Shown: positions 1-12,405 of the stretch, in pieces
Numbering within the stretch: the first letter of the stretch is position 1
How the letters are laid out: each line of letters starts with the position of its first letter
NCBI GenBank assembly: GCA_001939145.1
Contig: LSRX01001103.1
Coordinates: forward strand, 139,124-203,123
Source: Symbiodinium microadriaticum
Taxonomy: Eukaryota; Sar; Dinophyceae; Suessiales; Symbiodiniaceae
DNA length: 64,000 nucleotides
Direction: 5' to 3'
Program-made: the position numbers and the translations under genes
Notes under the pieces: generated by a model
What the model saw: the letters and a program-made list of their open reading frames with translations, nothing else
Told to the model about the DNA's origin: nothing
The model's database searches: none

Positions 1-240
1 GTCTCCTAGGTCATATGTCATATGTTTCACTGCTCGACCAGGCAAGTTACGACCAAGGCCAGCAGCAAGCCGAACGAGGCCCGGGCAGTAGCATTCGCTC
101 CCCAACGAAAGTTGTCCAAAGCTGCTCCTTGGAAAACACAAGCGGCCGGTCACTCTAACGAATCCAGCATCGCACAGCTCCCATTCTGTCGCCTTTTTAA
201 ACGCGGCACCAGTTTGCATGATCGACATCTTTCTACGAGC

Positions 241-1203
241 CTATCTTTGTCTCGCAAATCGAGCCAGGAAGCGCCGCACCTCTTGTGCAGCACTTGTGTC
301 AGACAGCTTTGGCAAACGATGCCTCTGATCATGCCGAAGTACACATGCTTGGGAGTAGAGGCGGGTAGTGCTCTCAAAACGTGAAGATGAGTACCACCCA
401 TCCGTGGCATAGTCCCCTATGAACAAGCACGGCATATCCACTGTGCCCTGTGGGCCCAGGTAGGGTGCAGGGAAGTCGCGTGGCAAAAACATGCCACCTA
501 CAGACTCAAAGTGGCCCGGGTTCACGGCGCCACTGAAGCTCACCACGAAACGCGGCATGAACGCCCCAAGAAATCGAGGATCACCCCGGTGATGCAGCAA
601 AGCGATCGAGTGCACCTGAGGCAGTTGCCGCGAAGACTGGGCTCTTGTCGAGATCCAGTGGTCTTCACTCAAGCTTCACTGTGTTACAAAGCCCCGGGAA
701 GTCGGCTGTGCCGCTTGGGTTCCGAGTGGGTTCTTTCGGACGATGTATTAATAATTAATATGCCAGGCTTCTACAGTGAGCAGGAGAATGATTCGTTTCA
801 GGTCAGAGGTTTAAATCCGAGCATTGAAGCGAAAACGAGACACCATCTCCGCACCCTGTGAAAATCCCAGGACGCCATCATAGGCAGGGCATGCGCCCTC
901 AAGCTCTTCTGCGATCTTTGTGAGCGACTTCTCCATTTCGGCCCAGTCTACCGGTCGGTCGCCGCTGCCACCCTCATCGTACCTCCACCACATGTGTCTT
1001 TCACGCCGTTCCGGATATGGTGCGGCAATGCATCGGCACTCAATGGCCAAGCTTGGCTCTTGGCTGGCCAGTATGCTTTGCAAGAACTCTTCTATCGATT
1101 CACAGAACTGGCGGTGTCTGCCGCCGTGCCCATGCAGCGCTAGCAGCCTCAAATGCTTAGTTTCGGAAACCTGTCTGGGCGAGGAGACGTTGATGACCAC
1201 CAT
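241..1203 (-). CDS. FSH1-family serine hydrolase, two exons
   Basis: Exon 1 is 844-1203 and exon 2 is 241-615, giving about 243 residues. The start is an ATG at 1203. Exon 1 has an early LLALHGHGG strand-turn motif, then WWRYDEGG, then the nucleophile elbow GFSQGAEM. Exon 2 has PRFVVSFSGAVNP, a strand with GDYATD (likely acid Asp) and HDQRHRLPK (likely catalytic His). This order matches the FSH1 serine hydrolase family (alpha/beta hydrolases similar to yeast FSH1). The intron at 616-843 (minus) begins GTGTCT and ends CTCAG. It is phase 0 and joins the elbow helix to the next strand without loss. Length is typical of the family. Substrate is unknown; small-ester or thioester hydrolysis is inferred from the family. 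No leader peptide is obvious, so a cytosolic role is likely. Confidence 0.78.
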
Positions 1204-2325
1204 CGCAAGGAGCTTTCCAGATCTAAGGAAGTCTCTGACGACGGCTTAAGCCCATTGCTGGAATGTGCACCCCAAAGCAAAACAGCACTCGAACCCACAG
1301 CCGGGCGCGTGTCCATGTGGAGGTATCCAAACTCGAAGGCTCAACTGGCTTGGGAGCCACCTGTTCAAGCTTTCGACAAAGCGACTGAGCCCACTTCCCT
1401 CCCAGATTCTAGGTTCCGCCTTGTCAGTGCCAGGGCTTGCGAAGCTCGAGCTCGCACCCATGTGGTCTTGCACAAGGCAAAAGCGACTGGCAGGCACTGC
1501 AACCTGGCTGCCCACCTCTTTAGTGTGGAGAAGGCCTTGCCACTTAACCGGTCAAGGGGTCATGCCATCCAGTCTGAGCCAAAGCTGCGCCCTTGAGGTC
1601 TACAACAATTGGAATAACAGCAAAGCTCCGGTCCGTTGGCATCCATCCTTTCTCATGCTCAGAAAGACCTCACGCAACTTTTGTTTTTGAACAGATGGAC
1701 TGCACCAGTGCTGGCCCACCGGCTCAGCACGGGAGTGACATTTGCAAGTTCGGCTCAGTCACCACCTCATCCCAGCTCTGCTGCCAACTATTCAGGATCT
1801 TGACGGGTTATGCGATGGCTGATGTTCGAACACCTGCTTTGCTGCAGCCTTGTGCTGCGAGCAGCAGATGCCCACGGTGCCTCACGCCGCAGCACAACAG
1901 TCCGTTGCTGTTGCACCGCCGCCTGGGTCAATGCTTCCTTTGAGGCTCATCCTCAGCAGCCTTGACGACCACTGAAAAGATGGCCCCGTCTATCACGCTA
2001 AATCAGGCTAAATCAAGCAATTTCAGACAACTCCTCCCATGACTTGGAGTGTAGGGAATGAGATCGGATACATGCTGGCTCAGCAGGACAGCATCGAGAG
2101 GAGTCGACCCCACAGACGTGCGAGCGCGTCACACCAACATGGAGCTGCCCAGGAGCTTTGTCGGATTCTGCGGCCAGGAACAGGGACAGAGACTTAAAGG
2201 AGAAAGGATGAGCGAGTCAAGGTATCCAGGCTCAAGTGTGTTTCAGCAATTGCATAAATTTACGTGCCGAGCCCTGTTTGCTCAACGGCCCTGAGGAATC
2301 AAGGGGATAAAGATTAGGAAGATTT

Positions 2326-3264
2326 TCACCGTATGATTCTGTGCAGAAGGTATAGAACATGGCCTTTCTCCAAGTGGTGCGGTAGGTATCTTGGCGTCCT
2401 GCATGATTGTCCATCCTCGCGGACATGCTTCCTTTGAACTAATGTTTCAAAAAGCAGACAGAGACTCCAGAGAAGTTGGCCGAGCAGCTTCTGATAGCCA
2501 TCGATGTACTTCTTGCCATGCACAGCCTTCGCTTCTCTCGGTTGTGCACCACAGGCAAAGCAAGCGTGTGCTTCACAAGTCAAGGCCTCTGTGGTTTCCC
2601 AAGTACCGGCCCCGATGAAATGGTCCTGCAACGTTCGGAGGAAACGAATCCCTTGGACGGCGCTCTCAAGCAGGCGCACCCGCGGCTTGTTGGCGTGTCT
2701 GCGGCCGCCGAGCGATGGCTCGTCCTTACCCCGTGCGAAAATAAGTTTTGGCGGTAGAGGCCGGAGGCTGGGCGCGAGGCTTCATTGGTGCCTTGGGACA
2801 GAGAGGTTGCAGAATGCGGGGCAAAGACCACCGGCTTGGACTCTCAGACCCTCGCAGCCGAAATGTGCCATGTGATCTTCACTGATGTGGTTCGCTGGCC
2901 TCGTCACGTTGTTCGAAGTCGCACCTGCTGAAGACTGCTCTGGAGGTGCCTGTTCACCGGCGCTGGCCCAGCAGCTCCACCCGCCATCAAGGCTCTTTCG
3001 CGAGCCTTGGAGTTTCGATGCTCTTGCCTGGGACCCAGCAATCGAAGGACTGCCTCGTTCTCCCTCTTCTGCTCCATAAGGTTGTCGACTGTCGGAATAT
3101 ACCTGTGCAGCGGCGCGGCCCTCTTGTCTGTACATGAGGAACTGGAACGCCCCGTGCATGTCTGCTAAAGATCGTTTGGTTTCCCGCAGAAGACCGTCGC
3201 TGCCTGCGTCCTTCAGGTGTGGGCCGCAGAGAAGCAATGCCCTGTGGCTCGGCAGCAGAGACAC
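2326..3264 (-). CDS. Unidentified coding-like exons
   Basis: Two open stretches on the minus strand (2326-2679 and 2782-3264) have protein-like composition. The first contains VRLLESAVQGIRFLRTLQDH and CEAHACFACGAQPRE, a Cys-rich patch. The second contains RSLADMHGAFQFLMYRQEG. I recognise no domain and cannot place splice sites with confidence, so they may belong to one gene or be chance openings. Confidence 0.25.
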
Positions 3265-3418
3265 CGTGCGTCACCTGACAAAACCGATCCGGAGAAGCTC
3301 TGACCTCCCTGCACTGCTGCGCTCCTCTCGTGCTTTTTCTTCGCCCCTCAACTCTCCACATCTCTCCGAGAATCTCCGAGATCTCTGCCATGTTCTGCTT
3401 GGGAAAGAGGTGCCTCGG

Positions 3419-3442
3419 GCGCGCGCGCGCGCGCGCGCGCGC
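3419..3442. repeat. (GC)n dinucleotide tract
   Basis: A pure alternating GC run of about 24 bases. It makes the Ala-Arg-rich readings seen in several frames here, so those readings are not evidence of coding. Confidence 0.9.
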
Positions 3443-3795
3443 AAAGACCGGCACTGCGCCGTGATGGCTAGTGCCGACCCTGCCCCGGCCTTTTTCCCTC
3501 GCCTCCCGCACGGCCCGTCTGAATGCCGAGCCTTGGATCCTGCAGTTCGCTTGAGAAGAGGATCCGACAAGGTCGGCAAGGCATCCAGTTTACCCCTATC
3601 TCTCCCTAGAAAAACTGACTACCCCTCTTCCTGAGACAAAAACGAGAAAAGAACAGACCGTGCAAGTGCTTGCAACTGTGTCGCCTCCTTGAAATCGTTC
3701 TGCTGCATCTTGAGGTCCTTGTAGTTGTCCCGACAGGCATTCACTTCCTCGGCCACGGACCTCCACATTAGACTTCATCCGAGGACATTGAAGGC

Positions 3796-3829
<34 letters not shown>

Positions 3830-3830
3830 T
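3796..3830. repeat. (GAT)n trinucleotide tract
   Basis: About a dozen GAT/ATG units. Poly-His on one strand and poly-Met on the other are artefacts of this tract. Confidence 0.9.
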
Positions 3831-3930
3831 GCTGCCGCAAGCGGCCTGCTTGTTGGCAGGTCCCCCGCTACTTTCTGTCTCTGTTCCATCTCCTCGTCAG
3901 GGCAACCATTGCAAATGCAACTAGGACTGA

Positions 3931-4843
3931 TTGAAGATCGCATTCTCGACAGCACAACACCCATGTCGAGCTACGAACACTTGTGGGAAGCAAGGGCCTT
4001 CGTCTCTTGTGCGAAAGAGCGTGGCACGAAATGCCCCGTGCCATAGCCTTGACAATGCAGTGGGCATGACACCAGTAGCAGATGATCATGCTGATCACCA
4101 GCTCAGACGGAAAAGTCAACCTTGTAACCACAAGACGTCAGTCATGCGTTGGCTACGCCATTCGTCGGCATGTGACATCATGTGACGTCTACATGTTGAC
4201 TGCACCCAAGACAGCGCAGCTCGCCTCCGGATCGGCCCTGCTCTGGCTTCTCGTTGGTCAGTTGCTCCTGCAATTCTCACAATCTCAGGACCTAAATGGG
4301 CGCCTAAACAGAAACCCGAAGGTGGCGTAGTCCCCTCTCAAGCAAGTCAAATAAAGTTAGGTTATACCACCCAACAGTTCATGTTTCGATGCGTTTGGAG
4401 CCCTTAGTATAGTTCTGCGAATGCTCGAAGCTTTCAGCAAAACTCCTGCATCTGCAGTATCCAGCGGGTGAGGTCATCGCATCGACCAGACGGCAGAGAT
4501 GGGCATGCAGCCTCGAACATGCCAGCACGGCAGAAGTACGGAGCAGGACGCTTCAGTGCTTAAGACACTCATCGGCTGCTTCAGCGGTCGTTGTTCATCA
4601 CTTGCTTGCGTCGTGTCGTCATCTCCTTAACATGTGCCTTGAACGAATGCCCAGAAGTACAGGGGTGAAACACAAATTGAGCTAGTCGCATGAGCCCTTG
4701 TGGGCGGCGCATTGCTCGTGGCTTATCACATCCGTTCCGGATGAGACTCACCTCCCTGTCAAAGCATTCCAGCACCTTGGCTATGGCTTAGCCTCCGCAC
4801 TGACTCAAACACCATCGTGCCAGCCATCCAGGATTGCACGGGA
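3931..4843. other. No gene seen
   Basis: Only short, mutually overlapping openings occur here, with no domain signatures and no repeats of note. It may hold introns or intergenic DNA upstream and downstream of the PIERCE1-like gene. Confidence 0.5.
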
Positions 4844-5143
4844 TTAGCCCATTCTGCTCGTCCAGTCTGTTGTGCCATACATGTATCGGCAGAAGGGGGT
4901 GATTTTGCTGTCTGGACCACTGATCTCCAGCCTTGGAAACTCCCCCACTGATTTGGAGAACTTATTTGACAAACCAAATCGAGGTGGCCTCATCTCCGTT
5001 GGATACCTGGAGCCGTAGACGGAGTTGCTGGTTGTGTAGATACAGGCGCCCCCTGCTCGCTGAAAAGTCGCGCTAGGCCCCACGATGTTTGGGGTGGAGA
5101 AACATCGGGGATGTGATAGCTGCTCCTCCTCCATGACACCCAT
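4844..5143 (-). CDS. PIERCE1-like ciliary microtubule inner protein
   Basis: A 99-residue reading frame starts at an ATG in a good context (CCATGG) at 5143. The central IYTTSNSVYGSRYPTE, followed by a Pro-Pro-Arg-Phe turn and SNKFSKSVGEFP, matches the conserved core of the PIERCE1 family (formerly UPF0691, C9orf116). That core is a Y-x-TSN-x-x-YGSR-x-PT motif and an NKFS motif a short way downstream. These proteins lie inside the lumen of the axonemal doublet microtubule and help dock outer dynein arms, so the gene suggests a flagellated cell. The protein ends about 40 residues after the core, shorter than animal members. An upstream coding exon cannot be excluded because the frame stays open to 5344. 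Confidence 0.66.
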   Translation of the reverse strand: MGVMEEEQLSHPRCFSTPNIVGPSATFQRAGGACIYTTSNSVYGSRYPTEMRPPRFGLSNKFSKSVGEFPRLEISGPDSKITPFCRYMYGTTDWTSRMG

Positions 5144-5397
5144 GGAATTCAGCAAGATCTGCAGACCGCTGCTGGCTGGCTTGGCCGAATGCGGCTGTCG
5201 GAGAGTGTAACAGCATGACATGCGCGTTGCTCGACATCCCACCGGACATGTTGACGAAACATCAAAGCCGCCTCTCCAATCGCATCTCGAATCGCCTCGT
5301 CGCACACATTGCTCAAGAGATGAATACCGGCACGTGTCGACCATTTTTTGAATTTCAATTGAGAGAACAGCATCTAAGTTTCAAAATTTAGATAACT

Positions 5398-6339
5398 TTA
5401 GACTACCCCACTAAGCAGCGGGCCAGTGCTCGCTTCCGCAAAGCAGATTGATTCAGCGTCTGCACCCAAGCATGCGGTGATGCAAAGCAGCAGGACAAGT
5501 GCGCCGAGTTTCCTCGCCTCCAGCTGTGAGAAAGTCCAAAGCTGCAAGACCTGCGAAGCAAAGGCGACGGAGAACCTGGCTCCACATCCTGCGGCATCTA
5601 GCCTTGCCGTTGATGCTGACCTGCCAAGCATTCTGAATACTGTATGCTTTAAGAAGAGACTTCGCACCTCGCCGGTCGCAGCAGGCGAAGCATGCGTGTA
5701 GGTGGGGAAGAGCCTTAGTTGGGATCTTCCGGCAAAAGGCCGAACTCCGACTAAATGAGCACCCGGCTTTCGCGCGTCACCATCTTGCCGGCCCAGAATC
5801 TCACCTGCAAAGCCAGGGCTGCCCAGCTGCCTGCGCCAAAGCACTCCTTCTTGGAAGTCCCTGGGCACCTTCTACTTGTCGCTCTCTGCCAGCGAGGAAC
5901 AACTCCGAATCGACCACCTTCGCGAAAACACGAACGGCTCCACGAGCCGGACTCAGCACGAATGCTCCTGCCGCCCTGCCTTGTCCGCCATTGACATCCC
6001 CAACATGGCTGGACGTCGTTTCGGTTTGCTGGCCAGCTGTGAGTGTCCGACTGCTATTTCTAGAGCATCTTTCACGCTGGGGCCCAAGTCTGCTTGTTCG
6101 ACTGAGCCATCAACGCGTCGAATGACCAGGCGCTGCCTGGAAGCCCTACGCCGCTGCTCCTCCTCCCCAGATGCATCACTGCACGCACCATTTCGGGTAT
6201 TCCTGCCACAGACCTGCGAAATGAGGAATGGACGAACCGCTGCTGAAAGATGCGCTGTAGCATGAAATGCATCTTCATAAACCATGAACATGCATGAACC
6301 TTGGTCGAGGACATGTGATACTAGGTTCCCTGTATTCAA
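5398..6339 (-). CDS. Unidentified coding-like exons
   Basis: Minus-strand frames at 5953-6339 (with RQRLVIRRVDGSVEQADLG, then KDALEIAVGHSQ) and 5398-5868 (ending in a hydrophobic stretch GALVLLLCITACLGADAE) look more like protein than the other frames. They could be exons of one gene read leftwards. No domain is recognised and no splice junction is certain. Confidence 0.25.
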
Positions 6340-6861
6340 TTATGAACCCTCACCCTAGACACTTCTGCGAGCTACACTAGATTGCTATGATTGCTTATCT
6401 CAGAGCAAGGCCTCAACTCTTGTGCAGCCCGCTCCTCTAGCAGAGAGACATGAGTGCCTTTGGCACGGGATGTCTTACTTTACAGCTGGGGGCTTCCCAG
6501 CTCTTGGCAAAGCCGTATCTGCAGCGCTGAGAGGTCACTCCGGTCGCACCTCCCCTGGGCAAGGAAACTCTACCGGTGCATTCGTCGCGCAGTCATATTC
6601 CGATGCGGCGAAGCCATCAGAAAAAGACTCCAGGCAATCTGAGAGCCAGACATGTGGACCGACCTTGTCGAACACTGTTGATGAAGTAGAACTGGCAAAC
6701 GTTCTCATTCCACCATGGGTCCGAACATGTCAGAACAGTTGCACCAGCACATCTATCTCGCAAACAGGCCGGCAACACAGGCGCAAAGAGGAAGCATGCG
6801 ACACCCACCACCAGGTACGCCACACCCAAGAACGGGTTCCTGCTCTGCTTCATCGGGGCTG

Positions 6862-6912
6862 ACAGGAGAGAGAGACAGAGAGAGCGAGAAAGAAAGAGAG
6901 AGCGAGAGAGTG
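6862..6912. repeat. (GA)n-rich tract
   Basis: An imperfect GA/GAGA run giving Ser-Leu or Glu-Arg readings. No gene is supported between 6340 and 7433. Confidence 0.85.
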
Positions 6913-7433
6913 TGTATGCGCATGTCTGGTGTGCATGCCTGCTTGCGCCTGTGCATGCGTGGGTGCATGGTGTCTATTTCCTGCCACGCCTCCCGCCGAC
7001 CACCGAGCTGGTGGTGACAATGATGGCCTGAAAAAACTCAGTCCGTCCAGCATGAAGCTACTACGATACCTGCTGGCATCTGCCACGTCTCTGATGTCCC
7101 TGCCTTCCGGCCGTAATACTCCCGGACAGGGAATCTGTGCACGACATAGACTTTCAGCCTGGAGCACATCACGAGAACTGCCACACCCGACCACGACCGC
7201 AACGACGACAACATAACCCCACGATGCCTGCTACAACTATCGCAACTTGGAAAGTCATCAAGGTTCTGGAAACAATACGAACGACGAAGGACGGGCGAGC
7301 CTGGTGCCGGCCTTGATGTCCCGATCCACCTCGAGGCACACGTTTTTTCTCAACATGTCGTTATGTGATGTTAATACATATAGTGCACACATATCACAAG
7401 CCTGCCATAGAGCGAACGTTCTACATACACGCA

Positions 7434-7707
<274 letters not shown>

Positions 7708-7766
7708 TGTGAAGATGGGGCTATAGTGGGTCCTGTTCTGAATAGTTAAACACAGACATGTGTGGA

Positions 7767-7803
7767 TATATATATATATATATATAGATATAATAGTAAT
7801 AAT
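7767..7803. repeat. (TA)n tract
   Basis: A short AT dinucleotide run (ATATAT, then ATAATAGTAATAATAA). It has no coding value. Confidence 0.85.
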
Positions 7804-8507
7804 AACTTCAGCCCCTGCCGCGATACCTTTCGAACTTCGCAGCGCTCACGCGCCGCTTTTTGCTGCGACGGCAACGTGAGACAAGGCCACGATCTAGCTT
7901 CTGCCATGAAAAGTTCATTGCAAAACTGCCGCTGCACCACCTCTGAACACCCGATGGAATAAAGTTTGCTTCGAGAGAGAACTCTCCAGCCAGCTGGTCG
8001 AGCTTATCGCTCATCTCTCAATGCTCCGCAGCCGTCCATTTGCCCCTACAGGCCCCCATGTGGTCGACCACGTCTCCAGTGGGAAGGTATGAACCCGTCT
8101 GTCTGCGGCCCGCCCCGCTCCTCGCGAGCCGAAGTGCGAACAGGTCGATGCAGCCTGCTTTCCCGACTGTACCAACCGTTTGTTCAGTCGCGCGACGTTG
8201 ATCCCGGCCCGCATGAACCTCGAACGCGCAACGCCCCATTGCACAGCTCACGGGAAGCACCTACGACGGGAAACCCAGCTTCCATCTGCACACTCTTGTT
8301 GCTTTTTCTGCGGAATAACGGAACAACAACACACCTATAGGCTGTTGCACGTATTCTAAGTTTTATGATTACCAGCACAAAAATACTTATGACAGTAAGC
8401 ATAAGGAGGCATGACAAGTATCAGTAGCAAAACAAAGGTAAATGGTCGTATGTCTGATCTGATAATATTCGCTTAGTGGGGTTTATCTAATTAAATTATG
8501 CATAGGG

Positions 8508-8517
8508 AACGAGCGAG

Positions 8518-8554
<37 letters not shown>
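8508..8554. repeat. (GA)n tract
   Basis: A GAGA run of about 40 bases. The surrounding 7.8-10.2 kb interval shows only short overlapping openings; I see no gene in it. Confidence 0.9.
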
Positions 8555-9439
8555 GACAGAGGCAGATTGCATGTGCGACTCGTGGTTCTGGATCCATGGG
8601 CGCATCACATGGAAACCTTCCTGCAGACTTCTGAGGCCTCCTCCTTTCCCCAGGCCTTTCTGAACTTTGGGAGAGCCGACGTCCTCATCCACCTCAGATG
8701 CAAGAGTTCAACATAGCAACAGATCGCGCCTACTTCCCCCCGAAGTGCATACACCTCTGTCCCGATAAGTGCCCTGCACTAAGAAGTGCCCACTAGCAAT
8801 TCCCCAGTCCTGTCCGAGCACTTACCGGACGAGTACAAGAAATGCAACTGCGGTGGTGCACCGGTCCTGCACTTGACGCACTTCGTAGTCGTCCCCGGCG
8901 CAGGAGAAGGTCTCGTTGTTTCTGACAAAGTTGCAGGTAGCAGCACCTCCAGCAATCGCACACATGCCCGTCATGAGGATGGTGCAACGTCGACCATCGA
9001 GCCTGTCATGTACCCCTGGCAGTCGGGAACTTCCCTTGGGGACCTGAGGCATGCCAGTCTGGACATGCAAGGGTCCGCTACGCTACGGAAGTAGAGGATC
9101 TGGCCCGTCTGCGAAATCTGTCCTGCTGCCAAAGCTTGCACCAACAGTCTGTCTGCTTGTTATGAGCTGGCTGCAAGTTTAAGCAAGCACCTTCTGCAGG
9201 CTGCTGACATGATGCTGACTGTAGACTGTAGCCGCTGCCATAGGGATGTGCAGCTGCCATTGGCTCCGGTCCTAGTTGCCACCTCAATCGGGACAAACGG
9301 CTTGTCTGGCCCCAGGTGGACCTGATGCAGGTCTGAAATCACCGCTATGCCTACGAAGCCTGCTCCACCGCGAACATGACCAGGATGCAGAGAGGAACAG
9401 GACGAGGACTGGGATGAAGCAACGAGAAGGAAGACGAGA

Positions 9440-9625
9440 GCAAGAGGGGCACGGCGATGTGGATGACCATGATGACGATTGTTGCGAAGATGTTGGTGCC
9501 AATGATGGCGATGATGGTCCTGATTGATGACGACAACAGTGATCATGGTCATCATGATGGCGGTGATGATGTCTGACGGTGGTGATGATTATGATGATGG
9601 CATTTGATGCTGCTGATGTTGCTGG
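9440..9625. repeat. GAT/ATG-rich imperfect microsatellite
   Basis: Repeated GATGATG-like trinucleotides with interruptions, giving Asp-rich, Met-rich and His-rich readings. Similar DNA occurs at 55.6-55.9 kb. Confidence 0.75.
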
Positions 9626-10248
9626 ATGAGAACGATGACAATTACATTCCAGCACGATCAGGACTCAGCACGCTGCCACTAGCAGCTGTGCTTTGACTTC
9701 GAGAACCAACAACTCAACCCCCAACCAAACCCGTATCATGCAAATCATTCAAGCATGTCTACACCATTTGGGGACGAAGACTTTAGCTACACTTGTCTCT
9801 AACCTTTGGAGTCAACAGGTAGTAGGAGCTCACAAGGCGAGAACTCGCTCAGATGAACCCTGCTTCCTACCAGTTTGCCTCGTGCACAGTCTCAGCCCCA
9901 CCGGATCCTTCCCTCCTTCCCTACCGAGCCTGGAAGCACTCCACAGGTGGGAAGGAGCCCAACATCCACATGTTGAGGGCATGCCTTTGAGCTTTAACTG
10001 CTACAGACTGCTGGAATCGGCGATCAAGTTTTCATCAGAATAGTCGGACAAGCCCCAGCTGGCTCCAAGAGCGCCATCGCTGCACCAAGACTAAGTCCCC
10101 AGCTGGTTTTGCACACCCGCTCTTCGCTGGCTTGGGGCCTGCGATGGACGACAAGTCCTGTGACTCGCGCTACACAGATCGAACCTCTGGGTCCAGGTTG
10201 CTGAAGCGCTCTACATCGCCGGCCCAGGCAATGGATCTCGCAGAGCTG

Positions 10249-10653
10249 TCAACCTCCCCGGAGTTTGAGAGACGAAGCGGACATCATTGCTTCACCACAA
10301 GAGAAGAGAGCAGCCTCTAAGCGCAGCTCAGACGTGGCGGTCTTCTCTGCAAGTACAAAGCTGTCATTGAAGACCTCCAACGCAACACACTTCAAAAAAC
10401 AAGCCAGAGCAAGAGGCAACAGCCTAGGGGCGCGGCTGTCCATGCAATCAGACCGCAGGGATAGTTTGTGCCTCGCACTCACAGCTCTGATGTGTCCGCA
10501 AAGTTCGGGTCTCGGATTCTCAAACAAGCAGAAAGCACGACCATCCGTCTCGGCACGCGGAACGCACGCCTTCCCGAGGAAAGCAACACAAAATTCCAAG
10601 TCAGACAGCCAGAAAGTGGCGAAAGGGCTGCACGGACACCCCTCTTTAACCAC
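10249..10653 (-). CDS. Unidentified ORF with signal-peptide-like internal start
   Basis: Within this 134-residue frame an internal Met near 10440 begins MDSRAPRLLPLALACFLKC, which has the basic, hydrophobic and small-residue order of a signal peptide. The frame ends in LKLRGG followed by a stop. No domain is recognised and it may be the first exon of a larger gene. It could equally be a chance opening. Confidence 0.22.
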   Translation of the reverse strand: MVKEGCPCSPFATFWLSDLEFCVAFLGKACVPRAETDGRAFCLFENPRPELCGHIRAVSARHKLSLRSDCMDSRAPRLLPLALACFLKCVALEVFNDSFVLAEKTATSELRLEAALFSCGEAMMSASSLKLRGG

Positions 10654-11787
10654 ACTCTGCGAACTCAGCCTGGGGAGGCGCCCCCTTGCTGGCTTCGTTG
10701 GGGTCCATCAGCTGGGCATCGTCCTGAAACTAGCCCGAACACAGCCCCATGATGCCCAGAATGCCCCGATGATCCGCATGCTTTGTATCTTCGGATTCCT
10801 CCAGTACAGTAGTCCTAGGAGCATGCTTGGATCTTGACACTAGTGTCATTCACTTGCATCTGTGCCAAAGATGTAGCAAACAGTAAACAGCTACTGGCAA
10901 AGTCTGCTAAACTTCAACCATTCTCGTCATGACAGAAGCATCCAAAAGTTCTTCAGCAGGTATCACTTCTTGCTCACGCTTTCACACCCAACTCTACCCA
11001 TGGAATGCTGCACATGCTTGCGTGCAGCCCGCCCTGCATCCTGCTGGAGTGCACTGAAAAACCACGCATTGCAGCCTAAAGGAAACATTGCTTTTCTAGT
11101 CATTGTCGACCCTTCACATGGAGCATGCCGCACGCACCCGATTTTCGACGTACATCCGATGATTCTGGTGGAAGCCGGACAGCTGATAGTAGACCTGGTA
11201 TTCAGCTCTCTCTACGCCTAAGCCCCAGCAGTCAAGCCGGGAGTTCCTCGGAATCGCTTGAGGCCCTCACCCATATGGGTGCTTTCATGTCAGCGTCCAC
11301 TTCCAGCTCAAATGAAACTGGCGTCAGGGACTGAACAGTGGAATGAGTGCGGCCTTCCGGCTTTTGCCAAAGTGCACCGTCTGTCGGAAAAGAACGATGC
11401 GTCGGCAGCTCAAGGGCCTACACCGTTCGAGTCGGGCGGGTCGTCCGTGTAGTCGTGGTACAGCTCAACAACTGCCTGCAATCGCTTTAGTGGCTCAAGT
11501 CCCTCCGGACTGCGTCCGAGCCCGAAGTACCTGGTTGGTGAAGTGCAGCACAACTCCTAGCCTCGCAAGCATTACAAATGAGTCTCTCTCCACTCTGTCG
11601 AACTTCATAGTTTCACTGAGCTCACCGCACTAAGAAGCAGCAACCAGCTACGATGTAGATTGTCAGCACCACACCTGCAAAGACGGCTGTGGAACACAAT
11701 GAAGCTTGCAATGAATGGAAGGACTTCCCAACAAGGCTTTGCAATGAGTATGACACACTCGAAACTAGCTCCTTGCGTTAGACTCCG

Positions 11788-12405
11788 TTAGACCCCTGGC
11801 CCCCAGAGGCTCCGGGCCTGGACTGGGCACGGGCTGATAAGATCGCAGCCGTCTCTGAAGCCATCGCCGTTTTCGTTGCGAGCCGCGCAGCCTGGCATAT
11901 TTTTGCACATCGATTCAACATGAAACAAAACAGACTGACATAGACTCTCAAGCAATGAGCAGGCCAGCAACACCCGCAGCAACAACAGCCTTTTCGCTCG
12001 CCATCCTGCGCATGCACTCTGGGGAAGCCTGCCTGGATCTGGACGGATGGTGCAGAGTCCTGGGCTGCCATGAGCCTGGCCACTCTCAGAAATCATCTGA
12101 GGGATCTCACGAAAGAGCAGTGGCCTCAGGACCCACACGGCCCCGCCATTGCTTCGGGCTCGCACAGGGCCAAAATCCAAATGCGCTCTCGGCAGAGTAT
12201 GTGCAACGCGAACTCTAGTGACCCGCGGAACTGTGGATGACGTTTCAGACAACACAACTGCAAGAGACTGGGTCGCAGTAATGCATTTTCCTTCCAATGG
12301 TGCCGTGCCGCGTGTCTCTGCTGTCTCTGGAAGCACAGATATCGTGAGTGTCGTCGTGTCCATGAGGCCATCATCATCACAGCTGCTCAACAACGTCCCT
12401 GACAT
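11788..12405 (-). CDS. Unidentified 205-residue ORF
   Basis: The longest open frame between 10.7 and 13.6 kb. Its start is Ser-Thr-Asp-rich (MSGTLLSSCDDDGLMDTTT) and its end Cys-rich (MCKNMPGCAARNENGDGF). No family is recognised. Low-complexity bias in two other frames means it may be spurious. Confidence 0.22.
   Translation of the reverse strand: MSGTLLSSCDDDGLMDTTTLTISVLPETAETRGTAPLEGKCITATQSLAVVLSETSSTVPRVTRVRVAHTLPRAHLDFGPVRARSNGGAVWVLRPLLFREIPQMISESGQAHGSPGLCTIRPDPGRLPQSACAGWRAKRLLLLRVLLACSLLESLCQSVLFHVESMCKNMPGCAARNENGDGFRDGCDLISPCPVQARSLWGPGV

Noticed and set aside
1568..1590. Possible spliced-leader relic (TTTGGCTCAGA on the minus strand)
   Set aside because: Only about nine bases match the end of the dinoflagellate spliced leader and the rest does not, so it is probably chance.
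10249..10653. Ubiquitin-type ending LRGG
   Set aside because: The sequence before it has no ubiquitin fold features; the match is only four residues.
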